A stretch of DNA of 64,000 nucleotides from Chloridium humicola (GCA_027569505.1 JAPDFF010000090.1:1-64000), one strand, 5' to 3'. Numbered from the stretch's first letter, positions 20,523 through 33,400 are shown. Translations and numbers: made by a program. Notes: generated by a model not told the origin, from the letters alone.

Positions 20523-22329
20523 ATGAGGCTCTCTCTCTCCGCCCTCGCGGCGGCAGCCCTCCTGGCCAGCAATGCCGCCGCCTCCTTCTACTCGCACGGC
20601 ACCGCCATGGACATCGGTCCCGATGACGACACCACCTCCATCGAAACCATCCACAAGCGCGCCGAGACCTTCAACGGCTGGGGCACCTTTGATCAGCTGA
20701 TCGACCACTCCAACCCGTCCCTGGGCACCTTCAAGCAGCGCTACTGGTACGGCACTGAATTTTGGAAGGGCCCTGGCTCGCCGATTTATCTCGTCACTCC
20801 TGGCGAGCAGTCGGCCACCGGCTTCAACCGCACATGGCTGTCCAGCGCCCGCCTCTCGGGCAAGTTCGCCAACCAGACAGGCGGTGCCGTCATCGTCCTT
20901 GAGCATCGCTACTGGGGCGAGTCTTCCCCCTACCAGGAGTTGACCGTGCAGAATCTGCAGTATCTCACGCTCGACGACTCGCTCAAGGACTTCACCTACT
21001 TCGCCAAGAACTTCGTCCCGCCTTTTGATAACAGCGGCAAGAGCGCCGCCGACAAGGCCCCGTGGATCTTCATGGGCGGTTCGTACTCTGGTGCCTTGGC
21101 CGGCTGGCTCGCTGCCCTGGAGCCGGGCACTTTCTGGGCTTATTACAGCTCCAGCGGTGTCGTCGAGGCCATCGGCGATTTCTGGCAGTATTTCGTGCCT
21201 GTCCAGGAGGCTACCCCTAGGAACTGCAGTGCCGATGTCGGCGCCGTGGTCAACTATGTCGACCTTGTGCTCAGCTTTGGCACGTCCAACATGAAGAAGG
21301 AGCTCAAGGATAAGTTTATGATGGGTGAACTGGAGGATGCGGACTTTGCTTCGTAAGTGCAGCTTGAAGCTCTAGCTTGGACTGGATGCTGACAAAATTC
21401 AGCGCCCTCGAATGGGGCCCGTGGCAATGGCAGTCGTCCCAGTTCTACTCGGTCAAGAACTCGGGCTACAACCCGTACTACCGCTTCTGTGACTACGTCG
21501 AGAACGTGTGGCCCAACTCGACCAACAAGGTGCCCGGCGCCCTGGGTGTCGGTCTGCTGAAGGCGCTGGACGGCTATGCCAAGTGGGTGAAGGAGGAGCT
21601 CCTCCCTGGCTGTAAGCATTATCCCGTTTCCGGATCCACGGCCATTTGCTGATCTTGTCTGCAGATTGCGAGTCTGCCGGCTATGACGAGTGGAAAGGCA
21701 CCTACAACGTTGATTGCTTCAAGAACCTCGACGCCAACAACGTCGCCTACAAGGATCTGACTCCTGGCAACTGGGTCAACCGCCAATGGTGGTGGATGCT
21801 CTGCAACGAGCCGTACGTCCTTCTTCCTCCCTTTGCCCACCACACTCACACATCAACTAACATTTCTGTCTACTGTAGTTTCGAGTGGTGGCAAGACGGT
21901 GCCCCCCTCCTCCGCCCCACTCTCGTCTCGCGCCTCATGAACCCCTCGTATTGGCGCAAGCAGTGCCCGCTCCTCTTCCCCGGCGCCAAGGGCGGCATCG
22001 CCCAGGGCCGCCGCGCCAGCCACGTCAACAAGTGGACCGGCGGCTGGGACGTCACCAACACCACCCGCGCCATGCACACCAACGGCGAGCGCGACCCGTG
22101 GCGTGACGCCACGCTGTCGAGCATCTTCAGGCCCGGCGGCCCTGTCAAGAGCACTGAGCAGCTCCCTGTGAGGCTCGTCAAGGGCGGTGTGCACTGCTCG
22201 GATTTGTATTCGCCGAACTGGGAGGTGAATGCGGAAGTCAGGGCTCTGGCGGAGGATGCCACGGCTCAGATGAAGAGGTGGGTGGGTGGGTTTTATGATG
22301 AGAAGAAGGTAGCCAAGCCTTTCGAGTGA
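20523..22329 (+). CDS. Secreted serine peptidase of family S28 (prolyl endo/carboxypeptidase), four exons
   Basis: Exons: 20523-21352, 21403-21611, 21665-21812 and 21879-22329, giving 545 residues. A signal peptide (MRLSLSALAAAALLASNAAA) is followed by a short pro-region with a KR site (IHKRAETF). LEHRYWGES precedes the catalytic serine in GGSYSG (Ser about 188). The acid and base are best placed at NGERDPWRD and VHCSDL in the last exon. This is the layout of fungal S28 proteins, which cut after proline at acidic pH outside the cell or in the vacuole. Several N-x-T/S sites suggest N-glycosylation. All junctions are standard. No sign of decay. Confidence 0.93.
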
Positions 22330-22569
22330 TTCTGATGATGGATCTTGAACAATATGGCGTGGAAAGGTGCATGGATGTGGGGACGACAATGGATTGTTGG
22401 ACTTCAAAGTATATAGTTGATACCCTTCTGCGAGCAAGCGGCCATTTGTGTGCAAAAGTAATAAACTTGTGTTTGGGGGCAAGATGAGACAACTGATTTG
22501 ATTGTTAGATACATAGAGTGGTGCTGGCCTGTTTTTTTGCACCCTAAACAAGGTGGTGGTTCATTGAGT

Positions 22570-23712
22570 TCACCACTCGTCAACGCTCAACCCCGGCCCA
22601 ACCCTCTGGCAGTATTCTTCTGCCCATTCTCCTGGCATCTTGCTGGTGGTATCTGCGCAAATCTGCCACTTCTCCCACAGAAGCTGAGCCTCGCGGCACC
22701 AGCGGAAGTGGACCAGGAACCGCTCAGGAGAGAAGATGTTGTGCATCAAATCAAACTTGAAGTGAAAAGGCCGCCTCTGAGTCGCATCGAAAAAGAGCGG
22801 ACGATCCTCGCCCGTCGCCTTGTCATACGCGATGTCACATCCCCGACATATCACCCCTTCTGGCTCCCGCGCCAGGCCCTCCCTCTCGTCAACGTTGCAA
22901 GGCTTGATGCGCGGCAGCGCCGTCGCCAGCATAAATGGATAGAACTGCTCCTGCCAATAGCCCAGCGAATTCCCCGCCCGTGTGAGTTCCACGCAAGTGT
23001 CCAGCTTGCACCGCACCTCGAGGCCGTACGTACCACGAACGGCGTAGAAACGATCTGCGCCGCTGCGGAAGTCCCATTTGCCCGCGGCTTTCTTCTGCAA
23101 GAAGGGGGAGCGCCGCACGAGGTACGTCCCGGTCATGACCCTGAAACTGGGGTCGGACAGACAGGGGAGGCAGCACCGCAGGAGCGACGGCAGGACGACG
23201 TAGTCGGCTGCGCTGAGGCAGCGGTACTGCGAGCAGCGCTGGTCGTGTATTGTCGCGCGGATGTCGGCGAGGCCCGTTTTGCACAGGCCGAGCACGGTGT
23301 CCATGGCGTGGGTGGTCACGAAGCGGTAGTTGGGGTACTTCGTGACGATCTGGCGTGCGGCGCGGTTGACGCGACGGAGGGTGAGGACGGAGGCGAGGTC
23401 GAGTTGGCCGAGGATCAGCCAGAGGACTTCGACGGGGAGGTTTCCCAGGGCGCCGAGGCCGGAACGGGACGAGGAAGGGGCGAGGAGGGTCTGAAGGGAG
23501 AACGACGAGAGCGAGGCGCGGACGGCGGCGGAGGAGTTGGCGTCGAAGTGCAGGACGGCGGTTTTGAAATCCCCACGGCGGTACGAGGCAGAGAGGAGGA
23601 CGGCGGTCTGGTCGGCTTCTGCCAGCGGCGGGTAGAGCTCCGAGCGGTCTTCGTGCGGGATCAGCTCGCGCTCAAGGGCGAGGTCTGTGAGTTGTTCCGA
23701 GTCCGAGTCCAT
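22570..23712 (-). CDS. F-box protein, 380 residues, single exon
   Basis: ATG 23712 opens MDSDSEQLTDLALE. An F-box-like segment at about residues 88-125 (LGNLPVEVLWLILGQLDL, then RRVNRAARQIV) would bind Skp1 in an SCF ubiquitin ligase. The C-terminal two thirds contain several Cys pairs (RCCLPC, ICRGCDIAYD) and the aromatic-rich stretches typical of large lineage-specific fungal F-box families. No leucine-rich or WD repeats are visible, so the target-binding part is of unknown type. It converges with the S28 gene. The long plus-strand frame at 22498-23721 is its shadow. Confidence 0.75.
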   Translation of the reverse strand: MDSDSEQLTDLALERELIPHEDRSELYPPLAEADQTAVLLSASYRRGDFKTAVLHFDANSSAAVRASLSSFSLQTLLAPSSSRSGLGALGNLPVEVLWLILGQLDLASVLTLRRVNRAARQIVTKYPNYRFVTTHAMDTVLGLCKTGLADIRATIHDQRCSQYRCLSAADYVVLPSLLRCCLPCLSDPSFRVMTGTYLVRRSPFLQKKAAGKWDFRSGADRFYAVRGTYGLEVRCKLDTCVELTRAGNSLGYWQEQFYPFMLATALPRIKPCNVDEREGLAREPEGVICRGCDIAYDKATGEDRPLFFDATQRRPFHFKFDLMHNIFSPERFLVHFRWCREAQLLWEKWQICADTTSKMPGEWAEEYCQRVGPGLSVDEW

Positions 23713-24325
23713 TCTGGGTGAGCGAAATATTGGATGGGTTGAAGGAATGTGAAGAAAGAGAGTGTCTGGGTCAGATTTATAGCCGTTCAGGCTTGGGGCA
23801 CAAGGGCCTGAGCAAGAATGTTACATATTGGTGACCAAAGGAGGAAGGATCTTGCGCTCAGGGCTCTCTATTGCAGCTGAACTCATCATTCGGTGGATTG
23901 GGGTGCTCTTTAAGAACGTGATGACCGCATACAGTGCTGAACGTTTCAGCAGCCAGCGAGGGAACCGACGACTTTACCAATACACCAGAAACCCAGTGCC
24001 AATATAACGCTTCTGATTAATTTGAGACGTCAACCTGAGGTAAACTCAAAAGTCAAAGTGTCCTGCTATAGCAAAGAGTTGACGAACCCCCTTCCATGAT
24101 TCCCCAAGATTCCAGAGTCCAGAGTTCAGACCTCAATGCTCACTACGCTCCATAAGTCCGAGTCGTCCTTGCAGCGCGTTCCTCCGTCCAAGGCCCCTTT
24201 GTCAAATCCCGCCATCGGTCATTCCCTTCCCACTGCGACAAAAAGCATCACAGCGTGGGGATTCGGACATCCCTGGGACGAACTGACCCTTCTGCTGCCC
24301 GTGACAAGTGTCCCCTTCAGACTGC
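23713..24325. other. Intergenic region
   Basis: About 600 bp between two minus-strand genes. It should contain the F-box gene promoter at its left end. No supported gene. Confidence 0.4.
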
Positions 24326-25285
24326 TCACAAGGCCTCATCCTCTACCCATTGGGGCTCCAAATCCCGCGTCCAAAGGTCCTGAATATAGCCCATCATTAT
24401 GACACAGTCCCCGTCAGTAGCGCTGTCAGGAGTTGTGCGGTGGCAAGTGTGCGCGATGCACTTGACTGGTCTGCGGACTGGCAGATTCGCCGGAAGACCG
24501 AAGTCGTAGTAGCACATGGCGTTCTTGAACAGTCGCGACCGGAAGAGGCTCTTGTCTTCGTCTTCCACAATCTTGAAAGGGGAATTCTGCAACCAGTAAC
24601 ACTTGATCGAGATTGTAATGGTAAGGCTCCTGAGTCGAGAAAAAACAGGACGCCAGATGTTGGGCCGGAGGCCAATCGCTGCCGCCTTAGGAGTGAAGAT
24701 GCTGGGTTGCATTCGCTCAGCTACCATCTGCTCGTACAAGTCCTCCGGTGCCGTTTCGATGTCGGATTTGTTGCAGGATTTCTCAAGAACGTAGTCAAGC
24801 CATGTTGCATTCGTTTTGGCCCAGTCGTATAGCCATGGTGTATCAGTCTCGGAAAAGTACCATTCGTGCTCGATGGTGAGTTTGCGGACCCTGAGAAGGT
24901 TTGTATTTGAGAAATGACGTACGATGCTCGGGGTAAAATGGTATAGGGCGACCGTGATGAAGTGATTTTCCCTGTAAAGAACGCCCAGAGCCTTAGCGGC
25001 AGTTGAACGGCAGAGACGAAGTATTTCTACGTCGAGCTTTGGGTGATGCTCTGCTCGCGAACACGGGTTGTTGTGGAACCCCTGGTTCCGGTATTCGTTG
25101 TCGAGAAAATAGTCGAGACGGATCTCCTGGCTGGAAACAAGCAAGTGCCAGTAAACCATCAGTCGAAACTCGGACGGCAAGCTCGAGAAGGAGAAAGTCG
25201 GGGTTTCATCGATGCTCGGATGGCGGGATGCGATGTCAATGGAGCCGGCCGCCGCGGTCCTCAAGCAAGAAACAATGTTGCCCAT
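24326..25285 (-). CDS. 2EXR/F-box-like fungal protein with a possible N-myristoylation signal
   Basis: The frame runs from ATG 25285 (MGNIVSCLRT), or from an upstream in-frame ATG at 25312 (MSFFRQATKMGN). I favour the inner start because MGNIVSC fits an N-myristoylation plus palmitoylation motif, but this is an inference. A domain near residue 30 (FSFSSLPSEFRLMVYWHLLVS) matches the short F-box-like/2EXR motif that opens many uncharacterised fungal proteins. The following NPCSRAEHHPKLDVEILRLC and LGVLYRENHF stretch is the usual second block. Length is 319 residues from the inner start. It is a paralogue of the pseudogene 750 bp downstream in the window. Function unknown. Confidence 0.7.
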   Translation of the reverse strand: MGNIVSCLRTAAAGSIDIASRHPSIDETPTFSFSSLPSEFRLMVYWHLLVSSQEIRLDYFLDNEYRNQGFHNNPCSRAEHHPKLDVEILRLCRSTAAKALGVLYRENHFITVALYHFTPSIVRHFSNTNLLRVRKLTIEHEWYFSETDTPWLYDWAKTNATWLDYVLEKSCNKSDIETAPEDLYEQMVAERMQPSIFTPKAAAIGLRPNIWRPVFSRLRSLTITISIKCYWLQNSPFKIVEDEDKSLFRSRLFKNAMCYYDFGLPANLPVRRPVKCIAHTCHRTTPDSATDGDCVIMMGYIQDLWTRDLEPQWVEDEAL

Positions 25286-26061
25286 TTTGGTTGCTTGTCT
25301 GAAAAACGACATTTCAGCAATCCTGGTCGCTGCTAGGCGGAAGGGAATGAGACTTACTGTCGAAACCTTCTCAACGCCAATTCTGATGAAAGGAAGAGGA
25401 CCTCGAATTACAGAAGATGTGGTGGTTTGTGGAGAATTGAGAACGCGAGCGTCAAGCCTTTAAAGTCACTCCGGCAATGTCAGTTGGCTTCCAAAAAAGA
25501 GGGAATTGGACCAAAAAGAAGAAACTTACTTTACGACGGCGATGGTTGCGATCCTCGGCATGGAACGTTTCGTGCTGATGGTTTCGACTCAATCAATTCG
25601 TGAGCCTCGAAAATCGCAAAGAGAATATTGTCGTATTAGAAAGAAGTCTGCTGAAGGAGAGGAAATGTGACTTGGCTCGAAATATGGTCAACTGGAGGTG
25701 TATCAAACCCTTTGTTCCTGGAGGGAATGGCTGGTATGGAAGGCTTGTGCATCGTCAAGGAAGTTTCAAATAACTTACAAGATTGCAAGGGTAAATACAA
25801 GCTGGCAGTTCTTTCACGCTCCTCCTTCGTTCTTTTCCCGAAGTTTCGTTGATACTGAGCTCATCAATGCCCTTTCCATCTCCTGTTGAACCGATAGCCC
25901 GAAGCCATGTAAGCATCAGTGTTCAAGAAAGAACACGATCCAGGCTAACCCAACTATGTTTCTGGTAGTCAATCACGACCAGTCAACAGGGACCCCAGGC
26001 GTAGCTTCAAACCGTTCCCCTTTTACACCACAAAATACAACACCCTGAAATCCCCCAAACC

Positions 26062-26871
26062 CTACCACTCCTTCAACCACAAATCCTTGAAGTACTTCTG
26101 GACTGCCGCACGCCTTTTTTGTGTGAGCCGACATCCGCAGCTATGGCTGTCACACCACACCCGACGACGGACCTCAACCGAGGCGGAGAGATGGTCGTCG
26201 TAGAACTTGAGGGCGTCTTTGATGGCTCTGGCGCGGTGCCTGTCCAGTTCCTCATCCCCTGATGTTTCAAACACGCTGATATAGTTGGGCCCGTCGGGGT
26301 GGCAACAGATAACACTGAATGTGATCATGAAGCTGTGCAGATTGGCGAGGATTGGGCCCCAGATACGAGGATTAAGGCAATTCCTTGGCGGGAAAGGGCG
26401 CGATGAAGCGTTCAAGGGTTTGTTCGTAGTCGTACCAGTCCTCGTCCAGATCATCCTCGTCTTCTTCACTGTCGAGGTCATAGACCGGGTCGACGTCGAG
26501 AAGCTCCGGCTGACACAGGTGGTTGACGCTGAGATGTCTCAGCCGCAGCAGGTTGGGCCGAGTGAACTTGAGCTCGATACATGGTTTGGACATTTCAACA
26601 ATGTAGACAAAGTTGTTGTCCTCGTAAGGATGTCGAGCGCCTCGTTGCTGACCTGCTTGCAAATCAGAAGGATCGCTGTGCGAATCGAAAGCTGATGTTG
26701 GCAGAAGGGGTTGTCGAAGAGACAGTCCAGATGAATCCGATGGGGGGAGACGAGCAGGTGCCGGTACACGATGCGCCGAAGCTCAACCGCGGGCCGCAGA
26801 AAGTGAAAAGTTTTCAGGTTTTCTGACGGGCCAGCCTTAACTGCGACCACAGGGAGAGTGTCGTCGGCCAT
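26062..26871 (-). pseudogene. Frameshifted paralogue of the neighbouring 2EXR/F-box-like gene
   Basis: Three overlapping minus-strand frames together match the gene at 24326-25285. The first has FHFLRPAVELRRIVYRHLLVS, the counterpart of the 2EXR-like motif, then ICKQVSNEALDIL. The second picks up at YEDNNFVYIVEM, the third at NPRIWGPILANLHSF. The first shift, near 26628, is explained by one missing T between ATCCT and TACGAG. The second lies near 26372-26400. No donor/acceptor pairs remove these shifts. The acidic stretch DLDSEEDEDDLDEDW is not shared with the intact gene. Read as a pseudogene; two separate assembly errors are less likely. Confidence 0.65.
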
Positions 26872-27468
26872 TGTTTGAGGCTTCCTGGAACGGTTGGCGT
26901 CAGGAGAATGTGGTTATGTCGAGGTATCCAGGAAGGGAGTTTGACGAACACCCGGCTGAAGTGGTGGGCGGGTGTGAGAAGAGATTGAGGTCCGGACTTA
27001 CGAGGCGAGCAGGAAATTGATGGAGAGGCCCGGCGAAAGGAATTTCATTGTTGCCTAAAACCATTCTCATCGTGCCTTGGGACCAAGCTTGGCATTACTG
27101 ACAAGCAGGAAAAAACCGCAGATTCTAGAATCAAGAGTTGGACGGTAAGCATGCCAGTCGCAAACTACTTGAAAATCATGGTCACCAAACGGCCGCTGTG
27201 TTTAACGTAATGGTTGCCCAGTCAACACTCAGGGGCTAAAGGTAAATAGTCTGCCAAGAATTCAGGGGCGCTTGGGGCCGCCAACAACCGTAATCGAAAG
27301 AATTATATTTAAGGTAGTTAACTATGTCTAGATCTAAGAATATGTGCTACACCATGGCAGAAACAAAGTCGGAAAGAAAATAAGCTCAAGATCACCCCAA
27401 CACCAGCTACCCCGCCCTCCATATTTCCTCATTCATTTCGTGTCTGTCCGGGTCATCATTATCTGTCA
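26872..27468. other. Intergenic region left of the biosynthetic cluster
   Basis: About 600 bp with no supported gene. It separates the unrelated 2EXR-like pseudogene from the 3' end of the PKS-NRPS and probably marks the left cluster edge. Confidence 0.4.
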
Positions 27469-30400
27469 TCACATCATGCTCCTTGAGCTCACCAGCTTCG
27501 GAAACGCCCAACCAGCTCGCGCATCGCCTACTGCACTGCTCTTCAAGTACTCCCCCAACAGAGGATTAAACCCCATCTTCACCGCTTCCTCCACCCACTC
27601 CTCCAACGCCAGCGTCTTCACCTGCACCCCACCCACCGCAAACTCCTTCATCTCTCTCATCCCCGACAGCGGGTACACCATCTCCCCCGCCTCATACCGA
27701 TACTGCACACCGCTTTCACCACCCTCCTGCGCAACAACAACAACCTCAACAACTATCTCCGCCACCCTCCCGACCGACACCAAATCCAAATACCCCTTCC
27801 ACCCCCTACTCTCCGGCACCGCCCCGAGCTTCTTCGCAAACCTAAATAAGTTACCCACCAAATCCGCATCACTGCCCTCATTCCCCGCGATGCTCGACGG
27901 CCGATGGATCGTCACAGACAACCCCGTCCGCTGCGCCACCAGCTCCAAATGGCGTTCGCTCACCCACTTGGCCGCGACGTAGCCGTCGGTGGATGGCAGT
28001 GGCGGGTATTCCGCAATCGAGACCTCGCCAACTTCGTCGAGGGGCGTGAGCTGCGTGATGCTGGCCGAAGAAATAAAATGGAAGGGGATGCGGCGGGGGA
28101 GGGCAAGGTGGGCGAGGTGCTTTGTGGCGAGCGCGTTGGTGCGCCGAAGCGAGGCGTAGGTCTTCATGAAGGAAACGTCCGCGCCGTTGTGGATGATGGC
28201 GTCGGCGGTGGAGAAGATGCGGTGGGAGACTGTGGGGGAGAGGCCCAGGTCGGAGGAGGCAAGGTCGCCGGGGAGGACTTTGATGCGCGGGTCGCTGGTG
28301 AAGAGGGGCGGGAGGTCGGCGAGTGACTTGCGCACGGCGACGCAATAGACCTTTTCGATGTGGCGATCGCGGAGAAGGTGCTCAAGGAGGTGCCGGCCGA
28401 GGAAGCCCGTGGATCCGGTCAGGACGACCGTCTTGGGAGGGCTTGCAATCGGGGCGGCGGTGGCATCGTCTTGAGCGTCATAGGATGCGTCGGGAAGCAG
28501 ACCGGCTTCGGCTTCCCAATCGATAGCAGCACCATCCTTTTGTGCCGGAACGCCATCAACCAGGGCAGCCATGGCCTCTAGCGTCGATCCCTGAAACAGT
28601 TGCTGCACTGAGACCACCACCCCAAGCTCCTCCTTCATCAGAGCCTGGAGCTCGACGAGCAGGATAGAAGAGCCACCAACGTGGAAGAAGTCAGTACCCG
28701 GGATGACCTCGCGACCGGCCAGTAACTCGCCAGGAATCACCTGCTCCCACAGGTTCTTGATCTGGTCCTGGAAGGGACGGATGTCCTTGGTCGTGTGCGC
28801 AGCCTGCGTCGCTGACCTTGCCAAGGGAAGGGACCGCAGAGCCCGCCGGTCGAGTTTGCCCGTCACAGTAACGGGCAGAGATGCCACAGGGACAATGGCC
28901 GAGGGCCTCATGTATTGTGGAAGGTTGAGGCGGCTCTGCAGTTGCTGGAGATACGCGGCCTGTTCGGCCTCATGGACTGTGTCCTCCCGAAGAATAACAT
29001 GTGCAACCATGTAGTCAGTGTTCAACGAGTCGTCGGTCCTGACCGAAACAGCCGCCTCGAGCACGGCTCCCTCAGAATCCTGGACGATTGAGCCTTCAAC
29101 CTCTTCGAGCTGGATGCGGATGCCGCGAATCTTGACCTGGTTGTCTCCGTCGATGCGGCCTTCGAGGATCAGGCCCCCATCAGGCGTCAGTCGGCCGCGA
29201 TCACCGGTCAGGTGCATGGTAGTCCACCCCTGGGAGACGAAATCGCCACTGGCGTACGGGTTGGCGGGGAACTTGCAAGAGGTCAGTTCCGCGTTGTTAA
29301 GATAGCCCAGTCCGACGCCAGCACCGGCGATGCAGACCTCGCCAGGGACACCAAGAGGCAGCGGCTTGAGGTCGTCTCCGAGAATGTAGATCGCATAGCT
29401 TGGGCCTGTCTTGAGTGCGACGCTCGCTTCCTGATCCACCGGCTGATGGTACGGCACGATAGCTGCGCTGCACCAGAACGTTGCCTCGGCGGGGCCGTAT
29501 GCGTTGACCAACGTTAGATCTTTCTTACTCAGCGACCGGAACCCGCTGAGAACGACATCACTCGGCTTCTCGCCACCCGAGAGAGCGAACCACCATGTGT
29601 TGTTCTGCTTGAGCTGGGTGGCGCCGTATCGCAGTATCTGCGTGTACTCCGTAGGAGTCGCGAGCGTGCAGGTGACTCCGGTCCGGACCATCAAGTCGGT
29701 CAGCGCGGTTGGATCACCGCGGACTGCTTGCGGAGCCACAACCAGAGCGCTGGCAGTTCCAAGGGCGTAGAGGGTTTGGGTCAGGGACATGTCGAAGCTG
29801 GACGCAGATTGCTGGAGGAACACCTCTGCGCCCTCCTTGAAGCCGAAATGCGATACACTCATCTCGGTGTGGCTGCGCAGGTTGCCGTGGTTCAGACAGA
29901 TGCCCTTAGGCGTCCCAGTGGACCCGCTGGTATAGACGACCGCGGCAATACTATCCGGCCTTGCTTCGACAGGCTGACTTCTTTGAGTCTGGGGCAGCCC
30001 ATGGATGTCGATTTGAGCCGTTCCTGCGGGCAACGCGTTGCTGTCTGTTCCAGCCGGATCGTTCGAGTCAACCAAGATGTAAGAAGGCTTGCAGTCGGCG
30101 ACAATAGCCTCCAGCCTGGCAGATCCGGCGCGAGGATCCAGGGGAACATACGCCAAGCCCGCTTTCATGATGGCGAGAACAGAGCAAACCCACTCAGGAC
30201 CTGGGTGTTGAAGGACACCGACAATTCCGGTTGCCATAGAATGGCGCAGCGCGGCCACAATATCATCGACTCGGGCGCCCATCTCGGCATAGGGCAGATC
30301 AGTCCCATGGCCATCGGTCAGGGCCAGCTTGCCGGGATACATCTTGATCAAGTCTTCGATCCGGTGCGAGACGGTAGCCGGCCACTTGTGCTCAAAGACG

Positions 30401-33400
30401 GGGCCAGCTCCTACTTCCAACGCCCCTTCAACACCTTCCTGTTTGTACAGCGCCGGTTTGTTCATGCGCGAGGCAGGATTCCGCGCAAAGGCTTCCATCA
30501 GGTTCATGAAAGAATCGATAAGAACCTCGGCGTTGGACTCGTCATACAACCCCTTCTGTACAGACAGCAGGACATGGGTCTCGCCGCCGGGGTTGTCGAT
30601 GACGTCCAAAGAGAGGTCGTAGGCCGTCTGGCCGGAGTTGACGAACTCAGCCTCAGCCTCGCAATCACAAAAGTCGCGGACCTCTTTGATGCCTTGACGG
30701 TAGTTCATAAACACCTGGAAGAGAGGAGAGTGTGATCCCGAACGGGAGGCCCCAAGTTCGCGCAAGAGCAGATCGAATGGAACCCGGGCGTTGGCAAAAG
30801 CGAACTGGTACTTGGAATGCATCTCGCGCAGCGCGTCGCTGAACGGCTGGCTTCGGTCGCAAGCCACACGGAGAGGCACAAGGTTCAGATAGAGGCCAAT
30901 GCTCTCGATGACCTCAGCTTGGCGGCGGTTCGCATCAGCAAGGCCGATGCAGAGGTCGTCGATGTCGACATAGCGGACGATGAGGGCTTTGAGGACGGCC
31001 AGGTAGAAGGCAAAGAGGCCTGCCTTGAACTTTCGAGCGGTGGCTTTGATGACTGCCGACAACTCGGCGGGAATGCGTCTCTCTGCGGCAATCATCTCGT
31101 ACTGAACCACGGCCGGGCGTGAGGACTTGGCCGACAGCGGGAGAACTGGCAGCGGGTCGGGCAGCTGCGCAAACTCCTTCCTCCAGAACTCGAGCTCCGA
31201 CTTCCATTTGCCCAGGCGGTACTCCTCATGCTCGCGGAGGGAGAAGTCGGGGTACTGCATGACGCCGGGGGTGAAGTCGGAACCCTGATACGCTTTCTGG
31301 ATGTCGTTGATGAGCGCCTCGAAGCTGATTCCGTCCATGTTGATGTGGTGGTACCCGAAAATGAGGAAGTGCATGGTCGGGGACAGCGTCAACAGTTGAA
31401 CGCGCATCGTTTCTCCAGCCTCGAGATCGTAGATATGGCGCTGGATCGCCTCGTGTGCCGGTGTAACCTCCGAGGCGTCAGAGATGTGCCGATGTTCAAG
31501 CTCAAGGCCTGAAGTCTTGAGCACGATCTGCATGGGCTGGTTTCCGCTGGTGAAGGCAGTTCGGAGCGCCTCGTGGCGGTTGCCGACAACTTTGATAGCT
31601 CTCCGTAGGCGTTCTACATCGAGTTTGCCGTACATGGAGATCTCGCAGGTGATGTTGAAGGTACTTTGGTCGGGCAAAAAGTGCTTCAAGAACCAGAACC
31701 TTGACTGCGCGAAGGAGAGGGGTAGTGATCGAGCGACCTTTCCGTCTGAAAGGTCCTCCAAAACCTGATACTCATGGCCACGCACTCGTTTGGCATGTTC
31801 GACATCCTTTGAGGCGGGGGATGCTGGAGAACTGGGGACAGTACTGGTAGGGGTTGCGGAGTCGCGATCATTGGACGCCCCTGGCACCGACTCTGCGTCA
31901 GAGGAAGGCTTGCTGGTGCTCCTAGCAGTGTCGTTAGTCTCAACCAGGACCTCGGGCTTCACCTTCATCGGTTCTGGGCGGTTTTCCGGAGCCTTCGGAA
32001 CACTGTCGGCCCCGTCGGAGGGCTTGCTATCCAGCGTGAGAGCTAAAGAGACGAGGGCGCGGTCCTTGACAACCTGGAATAGGGCACCAGCCGTGCCGCT
32101 GTTGAGAACTTCCAGGACTGTCACTTCGGCGCTGAGCTCTTTGAGCACCCAGGATCTGATCTCAACGGCAACTAAGGAGTCCATTCCGAGATCGTCCAGC
32201 GCAGAGCTCAACACGTCCTGGTCAGGGGCAATCTGCAGAACAGACCTAAGCTTGTTGATGTACGCCACTACACTCATTGTCAGCATGGTTCAGTTTGCGC
32301 GCAGGTAGCCAAACCGAAAGCGAAAGACTTACCCTCCAAAACCTGCGCCGCCTCCTCAAGAGTCGTTGTCTCCTCCAGCTGCTTCTTCAACGGCATATTA
32401 CTCGACTTAGCCGACTTCCCCGCCGTCGCCGACGCAACATGCGCTTGCACAAGGTGCTGGAACTTGGGGTTCGCAGCCCAGGTGACTTTCTCCTGGCGGG
32501 AGCGCAGCAGGCGCAGGCCGATGGTAATGTCAGGCGCCTCGGTCGAATCCACCTTGCTCGCGGCCACGCCCTCCGCAAACAGCGTCAAGAAGTCCTGCTC
32601 GCTGAGCCAGACGTTTCCATCCTCTCTCAGGAACGTCTGCTGCTGCTGGTTGAGCTCGCGCGTCACGTAGCCGTTGCCGAGGACCACGCCAATATTGATC
32701 ACGGCTGCTGGGACGCCCCGCTTTCGTCTCTGCTTCATCAGGGAGCTGAGGAACATGTTTGCTGCTGCGTAGATTCCCTGACCTTGGTTGCCGGTGACCA
32801 CCACGATGGAGGACAGGTAGACGAAGAAGTCGAGGGGCGTGTCGTAAAAGATCTCGTCGAGGTGGATGGCGCCGTGGACCTTGGGCTTGACCACCTTGTT
32901 CATCCGCTCCATAGTCAGTTCTGCAAATGCACAATCGTGCAAGACCATAGCGCCGTGCACAACGCCGGCGATAGGAGGCATAGTTGCCGCGATTGCCCGG
33001 TGGGCGGTCTGGACAGCATCACGGCTGGTGATATCGCTGGAGAAGGCCCTCACCACGGCCCCAAGTGACTCAACACTAGAAAGCCAGGCAGCGTCGAGCG
33101 TGGGGCTGCGGCTGGTCATGACAACGTAACGCGCGCCATGTTCCACCATCCAGCGACAGAGGGATTGGCCCAGACCACCAGTCAGACCGACCAGCCAGTA
33201 TGTCTTGTCGGGCCGGAACGAGATAGTGGTGACCATTGGCTGGATGCGCGCGGGGAGGGTTGACTGGCGTGACCATTCGACAATGCAGGCCTGATCAGCA
33301 GCACCAGGGACACCCACCAGGGATGTTGGCTTGACATGAAGCAGGCTGGGGGCATCAACAGCTTGCTGATCAGCCTTGACATGCGCCCAAGCTGCTCTCA

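Noticed and set aside
19868..20572. 234-codon minus-strand frame upstream of the S28 gene
   Set aside because: Begins inside the signal peptide of the S28 gene on the other strand and shows no family pattern; likely a chance frame in GC-rich DNA.
22498..23721. 407-codon plus-strand frame
   Set aside because: It is the antisense shadow of the F-box gene, is full of Gly/Arg/Glu runs and has no motif.
29728..30735. 335-codon plus-strand frame
   Set aside because: Lies antisense to the adenylation and condensation domains of the PKS-NRPS and has no recognisable domain.
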